From an uncultured Blautia sp. (GTDB lineage Bacteria; Bacillota; Clostridia; Lachnospirales; Lachnospiraceae): 17,912 nt of DNA. Location of the stretch: NCBI GenBank assembly GCA_934371915.1, contig CAKROE010000046.1:1-17912 (forward strand), in the 5' to 3' direction. The notes under the pieces were generated by a model. That model was not told where the DNA came from. It saw only the letters and a list, made by a program, of their open reading frames with translations, and searched no databases. A program made the translations under genes and the position numbers. Of the stretch, positions 8,343-15,546 are shown one piece after another; the stretch's first letter is position 1, and each line of letters starts with the position of its first letter.

Positions 8343-8360
8343 AAAATACCTCCCGTCAAA

Positions 8361-8389
8361 ACAGGCTGGTTCTTATCGAGCCAGCCTGT
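8361..8389 (-). terminator. Hairpin terminator after surface-protein gene
   Basis: A perfect 9-bp stem, ACAGGCTGG (8361-8369) with CCAGCCTGT (8381-8389), has an 11-nt loop. On the minus strand it is followed by TTTT, then directly by the ribosome binding site of the YdcZ-type gene. It may terminate the surface-protein transcript or attenuate entry into the next gene. A TTTT on the plus side gives some bidirectional character. Confidence 0.6.
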
Positions 8390-8461
8390 CATTTTGCTAT
8401 TCAGATTTCATTTCGCTGTCTGTTATTAAAATATGTAAAAAACAGCTTTTTTATGCGGATA

Positions 8462-10748
8462 TTATTTCACAGTAATCTTGATTTTTACGGACTTGCTTCC
8501 GGATTTGACTGTGATCGTTGCAGTTCCTTTTTTCTTTGCTTTCACAACTCCTTTTGAAGTTACGACTGCTACTTTTTTGTTGGAACTGGTATATGTGATT
8601 TTTTCTTTGCTTGTCACAGGTGCTACAGTTGTCTGGAAACTCAGCTTTTTACCACGTTTCATGGTAATCTTGCCTGCTGCTTTTTTACCTGTTGCCTTGT
8701 TGATTACTTTTACGGATTTAGTCTTTACAGCTGTTTTCTGTACTTTTACCTTGAACCAGGTGCTGTATCCGCTGGCAAGTTTTACCGTGATCTTTGCAGT
8801 TCCTGCTTTCTTTCCGGTAACCTTGCCCTTCGAGTTGACTGTTGCAACTTTTGTATTGCTGCTCTTCCATGAAACAACTTTATCACCATTTGCAAATCCA
8901 CTTGCCTTTACGGTAATACTCTGTTTTACTTTCAGCGGAAGCGTTTTCTTTGCCGTTACATTCAGAGTCAGTTTTGGAGAAAGTTTTGAAGAAGCTACTG
9001 TACGTGTCTCACCTGTATGTGTCTCACAGGTCTGTACTTGCTGTCCGCCTTTAAATACTGTTGCTGTATCAGAAACTGTTTTCCACTTGCATCCGGTAAG
9101 GTTTACTCTCGCAATGTCAATAGTCTGAGAAGGCCAGATTCCACCTACGCAAATCAGATAAGTCTTACCTTTTTCAAGGCGGCATCCCCTGTCAGCACCT
9201 TTCCACGCATTATCTCGCCACTCTGTATAATCAGACAAAGCACCGTCTGCCTTTATACATTTGATATCATCGATCATATTCCAGGTCATTCCATCATCTG
9301 GATCAGTGCCTATGGATTTGACTGAATACATCGCCGTCTCAGTCGGCACAAAACGGTACCAGCTAAGCGCTTCGCCGCTGTTCGGATCATCTTTGAGCGT
9401 TGTTTTACCTTCTTTAACTTCTGGATAGAGATTAAAATCTATGTATTTTACATTAACTTCAAATGTATTTGATTTTACATCTCCATATTCAAAATACATC
9501 TCGTATTTTGTACTTTTATGCTGCCGCAGCCAGTTCTCATCAATTTCGCCTCTGGTATTTTTTGCTACCAGTTTTGCCTTATGCTTTAAAGAGCTGGTTG
9601 TTGTATCTGTTTCATTTCTGAAATAGCGGTTGCTGGTGGAATATGTCGTTCCATCTGCATAAGTCCAGACAAGAGTTCCGGAGATATGCAGCATTTCATC
9701 TGACCCTCCCCATACCGATGACGGAGTAAGCCCTGTATATTTATCCGGTATAAACTGAAGTTTTCTGACCTGATTTTCCACAGAAATATTCAAATCAAAT
9801 TTCAGATCCGTTTCACCCAGGATTTGGATGACATAAATTTTGTTCTTTTCCACATTGCATGAAATTTCCGTATCCAGAGCTGATGTTACATATTTGTAAG
9901 AATCACCATCTTCTTCGTATATTCCCAGTCCCACTTCTTTTGAAGCTTTAAATTTATATACATCTGTTGATTCTGCTTTAAACCAGTAATAAAAGTAACT
10001 GTCATCTTCTGCACAGATTAAACCTTTATTGTCGCCCATAACAAGCTGATTACTGCTGTCTGCAATAAAATCTCTGACATTAATGGTATATCCTGTTGTT
10101 ACATTCTCGTAACCTCTGACAGTAAACTGGTATTCGCCTGGTTTCAGCTCTTCGGTTGAAGCAAAAGTATCATATTCTTTCTCACCGTCCGTCAGTGCAA
10201 AAAAATATTTTCTGTTGTAATCGTCAGACCACATTCCCGTATCTCTCGGATATAATTTTGCAGTTGTATCGTCCTGATATGTGATCGTCATAACAGCACC
10301 CTCGATAGCAAAACTGCTCAGTCCTCTGTAGAATGTTGTCATAGCAGATCCTGCTTCCAACTGGATGGATTTGACTTCTTTTTTCTCGCTGTCATTATCC
10401 TGCACTGCAATTTCATCTTCGTCCTGACTGGTAAAGAGGTCTGTCTCATCCCCGGTATCAGTCTCGGTTTCTTCATCCGGCTGTACCGTTATCTCCTCAG
10501 TACCCCCCCCCTGAAATTCCGGCATCTTCGGAAATCTCAGGATCTTCGAAAGATATTTCTGCTTCGCTATCTTCCGTCTCTTCGTTCTGTTCCGGCTCTG
10601 CAGTGATTTCTTCTGTGCTTTCACTCAGTTCCACAGAAGCTTCCACTTCATCGGAAAAATCTGCTGCGCTTGCAATCATTGCTGTCGCATCCAGACTTGT
10701 GACAGTCATCGCTGCTGCCAGAAGTAATGCAATGTGTTTTTTCTTCAT
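8462..10748 (-). CDS. Secreted Big_2-domain surface protein, frame broken at a G9 tract
   Basis: The true start is ATG at 10748, with AGGAGG 10 bases upstream. Residues 1-28 are a signal peptide (cleavage near ASA-AD), then comes an acidic Glu-rich linker. At 10503-10511 the coding strand has nine G. The frame then reads GGG-Tyr-stop (end 10497), while the rest of the protein continues in another frame to 8462. With eight G the two parts join as one 761-residue protein. The middle region (about 110-590) is not recognised. The C-terminal end holds two Big_2 Ig-like repeats (about 592-674 and 675-761) rich in Lys/Ser/Thr, each with a WKSSN or YTSSN motif plus V-T/K-KKxGTAxITVK. There is no LPXTG or membrane anchor, so it probably attaches non-covalently or is released. 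The G run suggests phase variation (OFF here); a sequencing error is the main alternative. Confidence 0.85.
10503..10511 (-). repeat. Homopolymeric G9 tract (candidate phase-variation switch)
   Basis: Nine consecutive C on the plus strand, so nine G in the coding strand, lie about 80 codons into the surface-protein gene. It is the longest G/C homopolymer noticed in the window and sits exactly where the reading frame breaks. Loss of one G restores the frame. Confidence 0.9.
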
Positions 10749-10789
10749 AACTTTGTTTCCTCCTTTTTGTTTTATAAAAACACGCTGAT

Positions 10790-10818
10790 ATTGTACCATA
10801 TTCTGGTATTTTTTTAAA
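10790..10818 (-). promoter_or_regulatory. Promoter for surface-protein gene
   Basis: On the minus strand, TTTAAA (10813-10818) and TACAAT (10790-10795) are 17 bases apart, placing the transcript start about 35 bases before ATG at 10748. The -35 box is weak and overlaps the tail of the preceding terminator's U-tract. Confidence 0.45.
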
Positions 10819-10862
10819 GAAAAAAGCCCTGCCTCTGTGATTCATACCACAAAAACAGGACT
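10819..10862 (-). terminator. Rho-independent terminator of the feo operon
   Basis: On the minus strand, AGTCCTG (10856-10862) pairs with CAGGGCT (10825-10831) including one G-U. An inner TGTG/CACA stem extends it, and six T follow. It comes about 20 bases after the HMA gene's stop. Confidence 0.75.
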
Positions 10863-10881
10863 TCAACATCAAATGTTCTTT

Positions 10882-11247
10882 TTATTTAATTGAAACGACT
10901 CTGTATCCGGCATCTTTGACGATTCTTTTAAGCTGCTCCTCGTCAAGTTCGCGGTCATAGGAAACGACTGCTTCGTTTTCGGAAAGATTTACTTTTGCAG
11001 AAGCACCGTCCACCTTATTGATTGCTTCGGTAACTGCTTTTACACAGTGTTCACAGTGCATACCGGAAATTTTGAGAACTTTCTTTCCAAGAATCGGATT
11101 TTCCAGTGCTTTGTCCGGAATATCGAGAACAATCGTCTCTCCGCCACCGCCGCAGCACGGACTGTCGCCTTTAAAGTGTTTGATGGAGCCTTTCAGAGCA
11201 AATCCAAGTAAAACAACCACGATCAGTACAATTATTATGTCAACCAT
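10882..11247 (-). CDS. Membrane-anchored HMA metal-binding protein
   Basis: 121 residues. One N-terminal membrane helix (about 3-19) is followed by a short basic stretch, a Cys-Cys-Gly4 motif at 31-36, and a complete heavy-metal-associated domain (about 56-120) with GMHCEHC at 62-68, whose two Cys are the usual soft-metal ligands. HMA domains normally bind Cu(I) or similar ions, yet this is the last gene of a ferrous-iron operon. The N-terminal half resembles the Cys-rich FeoB-associated peptides, so it may be a fusion of that anchor with an HMA domain. Its ATG overlaps the stop of the 49-codon gene by one base (TAATG), suggesting coupled translation; AGAGG lies 9 bases upstream. Role inferred: metal delivery or sensing at the membrane. 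Confidence 0.88.
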   Translation of the reverse strand: MVDIIIVLIVVVLLGFALKGSIKHFKGDSPCCGGGGETIVLDIPDKALENPILGKKVLKISGMHCEHCVKAVTEAINKVDGASAKVNLSENEAVVSYDRELDEEQLKRIVKDAGYRVVSIK

Positions 11248-11396
11248 TATTCGTCGCCTCTTCTGAACTCTTCATCTCTTTTTTGTTGTCTTTTTTTCCT
11301 GATCCACTGAACTCCCTGATAGATCAGCATTCCGACAATGTAAATGATGATTACTGCACCAAACATGTACATTGTGGATCCTGTTGAATCTCCCAT
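11247..11396 (-). CDS. 49-residue single-pass membrane protein in feo operon
   Basis: An ORF of 49 codons with a strong AGGAGG 7 bases before ATG at 11396; its stop overlaps the next gene's start (TAATG at 11245-11249). The product begins MGDSTGSTMYMFGAVIIIYI, with one membrane helix at about 9-32 and a very charged C-terminal tail rich in Arg/Lys then Asp/Glu. It contains no cysteine. It fills the gap between the Cys-rich peptide (11 bases downstream of that gene's stop) and the HMA gene, so it is co-transcribed. I do not recognise the family. It may be a small subunit or scaffold of the Feo complex; this is inference from position. Confidence 0.8.
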   Translation of the reverse strand: MGDSTGSTMYMFGAVIIIYIVGMLIYQGVQWIRKKRQQKRDEEFRRGDE

Positions 11397-11407
11397 GTTA
11401 TTGCCTC

Positions 11408-11608
11408 CTATTTCAGACGGTTCTTTTTACGGGAAGTCTGTGCGGTTCCTTTAAAAGCAGCACCGCTGCATCCGCCGCAGCTTCCGCAATTTCCACTGCA
11501 TCCGGCGCATCCCATATGTTTGCCTTCTTTTGAATTCTTTACACTCTTATAGATCACGAATGCACAATATCCGAGAATCAGAACCATTATAATTATATTT
11601 GCAAGCAT
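11408..11608 (-). CDS. FeoB-associated Cys-rich membrane protein
   Basis: Small protein of about 66 residues with one N-terminal helix (LANIIIMVLILGYCAFVIY) followed by a Cys/Gly-rich cluster, CAGCSGNCGSCGGCSG, and a basic tail. This matches the FeoB-associated Cys-rich family found after feoB in Firmicutes, thought to help with iron handling. An ATG at 11617 would add MSK, but the AGAGAGG touches it directly and is 9 bases from ATG at 11608, so 11608 is preferred. The region upstream overlaps a possible 32-codon ORF whose stop overlaps the 11617 ATG. Confidence 0.88.
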   Translation of the reverse strand: MLANIIIMVLILGYCAFVIYKSVKNSKEGKHMGCAGCSGNCGSCGGCSGAAFKGTAQTSRKKNRLK

Positions 11609-11696
11609 TTTACTCATCCTCTCTAATTACTACTGCCGACCACACAAGTTGCTTCTCCGTTTCATCCGGAATAACTTTCTTTAAGGTGAAAGCAGA

Positions 11697-11722
11697 GGCC
11701 GGACACATCTCTGTATCCAGCC
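11697..11722 (-). other. Intercistronic hairpin after feoB, with a possible 32-codon ORF (11610-11708)
   Basis: GGCCGGACAC (11697-11706) pairs with GTATCCAGCC (11713-11722), 10 bp with two G-U on the minus strand and a 6-nt loop. No U-run follows, so it is more likely an mRNA processing or stabilising element than a terminator. An ATG inside it (11708) opens 32 codons starting MCPASAFTLKK and ending VVIREDE at 11610, where the stop overlaps the next ATG. The only ribosome binding candidate, GGGG, is 12 bases away, so translation is doubtful. Confidence 0.45.
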
Positions 11723-11743
11723 CCTTTATTATTTCATAATTTC

Positions 11744-13924
11744 TTATGCCTGTACAGAACGTTTGGAGTAAACTTTCTGATCTTTGTACGGATCTGGTCT
11801 GAACAGCAGGAACAGCATTACGATAAGCACTGCAAATCCTACTACAGTACCGATTCCAAATGCTCCGCCGGTTACGAAAGAACCGATCTGATAGAAGCAG
11901 AGGCAAACGATGTAAGCAAATATATTCTGGAAGAGAATTGCGAACCAGAACCATTTTCTGTCGTTCATTTCTTTTGCCATTGTTGCGATAGCTGCAAGGC
12001 AAGGAGAATCAAGAAGGTTGAACATCAGGAAGGAAAAAGCTGCGATTCCTGTCGGAAACCAGCTTGCAACACCTGCTGCAACGTTTACTGCATCTTCTGT
12101 ATCACCGGCTACGTTAGCCAGAACACCCATGGTAGATACGATAGCTTCTTTTGCTGTGAAACCGGAGATAGAAGCTGCTACCGGCTGCCACTCGCCAAAT
12201 CCAAGTGGAGCAAAAATCGGAGCGATCACACCGCCGATTGCTGCCATAAGGCTGTCTGCGCTGTCTTCTACCATACCGAATCCACCATCTGTAAATCCGA
12301 ATCCACCAAGGAACCACATTACTACGCAGGCAAGGAAGAGGATTGTACCTGCTTTGATAATGAATCCTTTCAGTCTTTCCCATACATGAAGGAGAACTGT
12401 TTTAACCTGCGGAATATGATACTGCGGAAGCTCCATTACGAACGGAGCCGGTTTACCGGAGAACGGTTTTGTTTTCTTAAGGATGATTGCGGCTACAAGT
12501 ACAGCTACAATACCGATAAAGTACATCAGCGGAGCAATGAATGAGCTCTCTGCATATCCTGCAGTCTCACCGGCGATCACACCACCCATAAGAGCGATAA
12601 CCGGAAGTTTTGCACCACAGGGAATGAATGTTGCTGTCATAATTGTAAGACGTCTGTCATTGTCCTGCTCGATGGTCTTGGAAGCCATGATTCCAGGGAT
12701 ACCACATCCTGAGGAGATCAGAAGCGGAATGAAGCTCTTACCGGAAAGTCCGAAGTGACGGAATACACGGTCCATAACGAATGCGATACGTACCATGTAA
12801 CCACAGTCTTCAAGGATGGACAGGAACAGGAACAGGATTGCCATCTGAGGAACGAATCCAAGTACTGCACCGAGGCCACCGATGATACCATCAACTACAA
12901 GTCCCATTACCATATCACTGGCACCGATGCCGGTAAGGATGTTTGTAAAGAAGTCCTGAATAGCTACTACGAATACATCGTTTGTCCAGTCTGTTACAAA
13001 TGTACCGACTGTTGTTACCGATACATAATATACAAGCCACATAACTGCAACGAAGATCGGGATACCGAGGATACGGTTGGTAACGATGCGGTCGATCTTA
13101 TCAGATACAGTCAGTTTGTCTTTTGCCTTTTTAACGGTTGTGTTAACGATCTTCTGGATGAATTTGTATCTCTCGTCTGTTACGATACTCTCCATATCAT
13201 CGTCATGTTTTTTCTCAAGATCCTGACGTTTACTGTCTACCAGAGACTGTCCGGAAGCAGAAAGTTTCATAGCCTCTTTTACTTTTTCGTCATTCTCGAG
13301 GAATTTTACTGCATACCATCTCTTCTTGTCTTCTGTGATGGAGGACGGAAGAACTTCCTTTACTTCACTGATTGCTTCTTCCATCTCTTTTGTAAAGATT
13401 TCTTTCGGAAGATCTACGCTGCTCTTCTTTGCAGTTTTTACTGCCTCGTCGATCAGCTTGTCAAGGCCTTCACCTTTCAGTGCAGATGTCTCGATGATCG
13501 GGCAGTCAAGCAGCATGGAAAGACGCTTGGTGTCAATCTTGATTCCTCTTTTTTCAAGCAGATCGGCCATGTTCAGTGCGATGACAACCGGAACACCTGT
13601 CTCGATCAGCTGTGTGGTCAGATACAGGTTACGCTCGATGTTTGTTGCATCGACAAGGTCAATGATTACGTCTGGATTTTCTTTGAGAACGTAGTCACGG
13701 CTGACTACCTCTTCCAGTGTGTATGGCGAAAGGGAATAAATACCAGGAAGGTCAGTTACGATGATGTCTTCGCCTTTCCCTCTTTTTCCCTTTAATTTAC
13801 CTTCTTTTTTCTCTACAGTAACTCCCGGCCAGTTTCCTACGTACTGGTTAGCGCCCGTTAATGCGTTGAACATTGTTGTTTTACCACAGTTCGGGTTGCC
13901 GGCAAGTGCAATCTTAATTGCCAT
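11744..13924 (-). CDS. feoB: Ferrous iron transporter FeoB
   Basis: Main Fe(II) permease, 726 residues, full length. The N-terminal G domain has G1 GNPNCGKT (9-16), G3 DLPG (58-61), G4 NMAD (118-121) and a G5-like SALKGEG (147-153). A helical GDI/linker region follows to about 270. The membrane part has duplicated gate regions with LEDCGYM, SSGCGIPGIMASKTIEQ, FIPCGAKLPV and a late LLDSPCLAAI segment. AGGAGG lies 9 bases before ATG. It is preceded by two feoA genes (gap of 94 bases to the nearer) and followed by small metal-handling membrane proteins. No FeoC is present, as usual in Firmicutes. Confidence 0.97.
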   Translation of the reverse strand: MAIKIALAGNPNCGKTTMFNALTGANQYVGNWPGVTVEKKEGKLKGKRGKGEDIIVTDLPGIYSLSPYTLEEVVSRDYVLKENPDVIIDLVDATNIERNLYLTTQLIETGVPVVIALNMADLLEKRGIKIDTKRLSMLLDCPIIETSALKGEGLDKLIDEAVKTAKKSSVDLPKEIFTKEMEEAISEVKEVLPSSITEDKKRWYAVKFLENDEKVKEAMKLSASGQSLVDSKRQDLEKKHDDDMESIVTDERYKFIQKIVNTTVKKAKDKLTVSDKIDRIVTNRILGIPIFVAVMWLVYYVSVTTVGTFVTDWTNDVFVVAIQDFFTNILTGIGASDMVMGLVVDGIIGGLGAVLGFVPQMAILFLFLSILEDCGYMVRIAFVMDRVFRHFGLSGKSFIPLLISSGCGIPGIMASKTIEQDNDRRLTIMTATFIPCGAKLPVIALMGGVIAGETAGYAESSFIAPLMYFIGIVAVLVAAIILKKTKPFSGKPAPFVMELPQYHIPQVKTVLLHVWERLKGFIIKAGTILFLACVVMWFLGGFGFTDGGFGMVEDSADSLMAAIGGVIAPIFAPLGFGEWQPVAASISGFTAKEAIVSTMGVLANVAGDTEDAVNVAAGVASWFPTGIAAFSFLMFNLLDSPCLAAIATMAKEMNDRKWFWFAILFQNIFAYIVCLCFYQIGSFVTGGAFGIGTVVGFAVLIVMLFLLFRPDPYKDQKVYSKRSVQA

Positions 13925-14018
13925 TTTTTCTTACCTCCTTAATCCCTCTTATTGTAACTGCATGCTTCTTACACAGTTGCATTTTTCATAATAGTTCCTA
14001 CAGAACACTACTGCGCAC

Positions 14019-14237
14019 TTATTTTACCTGTACGCACTGAGCATCATTCTTTCTTACGGATAACTCATAACCTCTTACAGTGATCTCTACTGGATCTCCA
14101 AGCGGAGCAACTTTTCTGATGTACAGCTCACTTCCTTTTGTAATTCCCATGTCCATGATACGACGTTTGTATGCGCCATCTCCTTCAATTTTCGTTACAA
14201 CAACGGTAGTTCCGACTTTTGCATCACCTAAAGTCAT
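14019..14237 (-). CDS. feoA: FeoA (second copy, next to feoB)
   Basis: 72-residue SH3-like FeoA, a small cytoplasmic partner of FeoB. It has the standard pattern MTLGDAKVGTTVVVTKIEG, RRIMDMGITKGSELYIRKVAPLGDP and a closing VRGYELSVRKNDAQCV. AAGGAG lies about 8 bases before ATG. It is more canonical than the upstream FeoA copy. The two are separated by about 270 bases that hold a branched palindromic element. Confidence 0.93.
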   Translation of the reverse strand: MTLGDAKVGTTVVVTKIEGDGAYKRRIMDMGITKGSELYIRKVAPLGDPVEITVRGYELSVRKNDAQCVQVK

Positions 14238-14296
14238 TGTTCTGTCTCCTTTCTCCTCTTTGTTATATTGCTTAAAGCTTTTATAACTTTTATAAT

Positions 14297-14507
14297 AATT
14301 AATACCTGACGAATTGCTCCGCTGCCTTGCAGCTTTCGCAATTCTGCAAACATTCGAAATCCGCGGCGTTCATTAATTCACTATTCACGTTGTTCATAGT
14401 GTCTTAATGGAACTTGCTTCTTTCTCATGTTTGGGCGGGTTCCAAATCCATGCATTTCTGCGTGCAAGCACGCTCAATGCATGAGCTTTTGAACCCTGGT
14501 ATTAATT
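14297..14507 (-). repeat. Branched palindromic element between the feoA genes
   Basis: A perfect 10-bp outer repeat (14297-14306 with 14498-14507) encloses three hairpins. Hairpin A, 14311-14344: GAATTGC/GCAATTC with inner GCTGC/GCAGC. Hairpin B, 14371-14409: CATTAA/TTAATG and CACTAT/ATAGTG. Hairpin C, 14437-14496: GGGTTC.../GAACCC, then CATGCATT/AATGCATG and GCGTG-CAAG-CACGC. The fold would be cloverleaf-like in the feo mRNA. It begins at the upstream feoA's stop codon and has no coding content. It could be a mobile palindromic repeat, a processing site, or an RNA element tuning downstream expression. Confidence 0.75.
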
Positions 14508-14719
14508 CATATCATTATATGTCTTGCCATATCCGAGTTGACTGCTACGCGGGCATCTTTGATGTTAACAATCACGTTTCCGCCGATTGCAGACACTATA
14601 CTCACTTCTGCATCATTTACAAATCCGAGGTTTGCAAGAAAACGTCTTGTCTCGTCATTTCCGCCAACTTTCCGGATCTTACATTTCTCACCGATTCCTG
14701 CCATAGTTAAAGGCATCAT
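14507..14719 (-). CDS. feoA: FeoA (first gene of operon)
   Basis: 70-residue FeoA-like SH3 protein: MMPLTMAGIGEKCKIRKVGG, RRFLANLGFVNDAEVSIVSAIGG and a closing VKDARVAV-like end (NIKDARVAVNSDMARHIM). It is shorter and diverged from the second copy. There are two adjacent ATG codons (14719 and 14716). GTGAG, a weak ribosome binding site, is 9 bases before the first. It is the first gene after the feo promoter, with a leader of about 120 bases. Two distinct FeoA proteins are common in Clostridia; their division of labour is not known. Confidence 0.9.
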   Translation of the reverse strand: MMPLTMAGIGEKCKIRKVGGNDETRRFLANLGFVNDAEVSIVSAIGGNVIVNIKDARVAVNSDMARHIMI

Positions 14720-14750
14720 ATGTATCAGCTCACTTTCTGTTTGAATTCAG

Positions 14751-14792
14751 ATTCTCAGATTCTGCTGTCAGGATCTTGTTGAGAATTTTTTT
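14751..14792 (+). terminator. Terminator-like hairpin pointing away from feo, in the feo leader
   Basis: On the plus strand, ATTCTCA + GATTCTG (14751-14764), loop CTGT, then CAGGATC (14769-14775), a TTGT bulge and TGAGAAT (14780-14786) are followed by six T. It has the shape of a rho-independent terminator for plus-strand transcripts, although no gene runs into it. On the minus strand the same structure sits in the feo 5' leader about 30 bases before feoA, so it may instead act there. Confidence 0.5.
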
Positions 14793-14841
14793 CTTTATTA
14801 AAAAAGTTCACAGTTAATCTCTGTTTACTTTTCTTACACTG

Positions 14842-14857
14842 GTTAGTATATGCTAAC
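14842..14857. promoter_or_regulatory. DtxR-type operator over feo -10 box
   Basis: A 16-bp palindrome with half-sites GTTAG and CTAAC and centre TATATG, one symmetric-position transition from perfect. The half-sites match those of the DtxR/IdeR box. It covers the TATACT -10 of the feo promoter, so binding would block RNA polymerase. The candidate binding protein is encoded divergently about 310 bases away. Confidence 0.7.
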
Positions 14858-14873
14858 GTTTGTAAGCTGTCAA
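14845..14873 (-). promoter_or_regulatory. Sigma-A promoter of the feo operon
   Basis: On the minus strand a consensus TTGACA (14868-14873) is 17 bases from TATACT (14845-14850). The start site would be near 14838. Upstream (14874-14960) is strongly A+T-rich, like an UP element, and contains a second near-palindrome GCTATGCATAAC (14906-14917). Confidence 0.85.
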
Positions 14874-14998
14874 GTACTTTTTTTCGTTATATAAAACTAT
14901 TATTTGCTATGCATAACTTTAATTTGTTCTACTTAACTTCTATTCGTATCATATAACCAATATTTTCCTGAAAAAACGCGGATGTTACAGTAAATTTT

Positions 14999-15039
14999 AT
15001 GTTACTGTTCACAGGTGGTATCGACGTGAACAGTGACAT
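14999..15039 (+). promoter_or_regulatory. 14-bp inverted repeat upstream of the regulator gene
   Basis: ATGTTACTGTTCAC (14999-15012) is repeated inverted at 15026-15039 with one G-U mismatch and a 13-nt spacer; five T follow. A further ATGTTACAGT direct copy is at 14982-14991. It lies just before the putative -35 box of the DtxR-type gene. It could be an operator, or a terminator insulating the divergent promoters. Confidence 0.55.
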
Positions 15040-15044
15040 TTTTG

Positions 15045-15073
15045 TTGTCTCTGCAGCCAAAATATGTTATCAT
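15045..15073 (+). promoter_or_regulatory. Putative promoter of the DtxR-type regulator
   Basis: TTGTCT (15045-15050) and TATCAT (15068-15073) are separated by 17 bases. Both boxes are imperfect, so this is a modest call. The leader to ATG would be about 90 bases. Confidence 0.4.
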
Positions 15074-15168
15074 AGAAGTAATACAAATTTGAGGAATAAT
15101 CTTGAATTTTTATGCAACTAAATGAGAAATCATTTTTAATTAGATCAAAAGAAATTGGGGTGTAAGGA

Positions 15169-15543
15169 ATGCATACAAACGAATCTGCCGAGAACTATCT
15201 GGAAACTATTTTAATCTTAAGCAAATCACATCCGGTTGTACGTTCCGTAGATGTTGCCTCTGAACTTGGCTTCAAGAAATCCAGTGTCAGTGTTGCAATG
15301 AAAAAGCTTCGCGAAACAGATCAGATTACCGTATCTCCTGAAGGATATCTTTATCTTACAGAGACAGGGCGCGCAACTGCCGAAAAAATCTACGAACGTC
15401 ATCTTTTCCTTTCTGAATGGCTGGAAAAGCTTGGTGTCAATCCGGTCGTTGCAGCAAACGATGCCTGCAAGATTGAGCATGTGATCAGTTCCGAGAGCTT
15501 TGCAGCAATCAAGAAGCACATTGATCTGGACAGTATAGAATAA
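15169..15543 (+). CDS. DtxR/IdeR-like metal-dependent repressor (short form)
   Basis: 124 residues: an N-terminal winged helix (about 5-68, recognition region FKKSSVSVAMKKLRE) and the dimerisation/metal domain (about 70-122). It lacks the C-terminal SH3 domain of DtxR, like MntR. Candidate ligands by pattern are Asn9, Glu12, His78, Cys100, Glu103 and His104. The Cys100-x-x-Glu-His arrangement matches the Fe-type site of DtxR/IdeR (Cys102, Glu105, His106) rather than MntR, which has Glu there. A GGGG-rich site lies about 8 bases before ATG. It is divergent from the feo operon whose promoter carries a DtxR-type palindrome, so repression of iron uptake under iron-replete conditions is the likely role. 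Confidence 0.9.
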   Translation: MHTNESAENYLETILILSKSHPVVRSVDVASELGFKKSSVSVAMKKLRETDQITVSPEGYLYLTETGRATAEKIYERHLFLSEWLEKLGVNPVVAANDACKIEHVISSESFAAIKKHIDLDSIE

Positions 15544-15546
15544 TTT

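Noticed and set aside
10497..10515. Programmed ribosomal frameshifting at the G9 run
   Set aside because: The needed shift is +1 and no classic slippery heptamer with a downstream pseudoknot was seen; DNA tract-length change or sequencing error explains it more simply, though not excluded.
10512..10624. An alternative start (10624) that would make the Big_2 protein 720 residues with a very basic N-terminus
   Set aside because: No signal peptide and no good ribosome binding site; the same DNA in the other frame encodes a signal peptide followed by an acidic linker with a strong AGGAGG, so the frame-switch reading is better.
12755..13795. 346-codon plus-strand open frame
   Set aside because: Antisense shadow of the well-supported feoB; Cys/Tyr-rich with no recognisable domain.
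13925..14018. Weak AACTG/CAGTT hairpin between feoA and feoB
   Set aside because: Only 5 bp with a large loop and no U-run; not distinguishable from chance.
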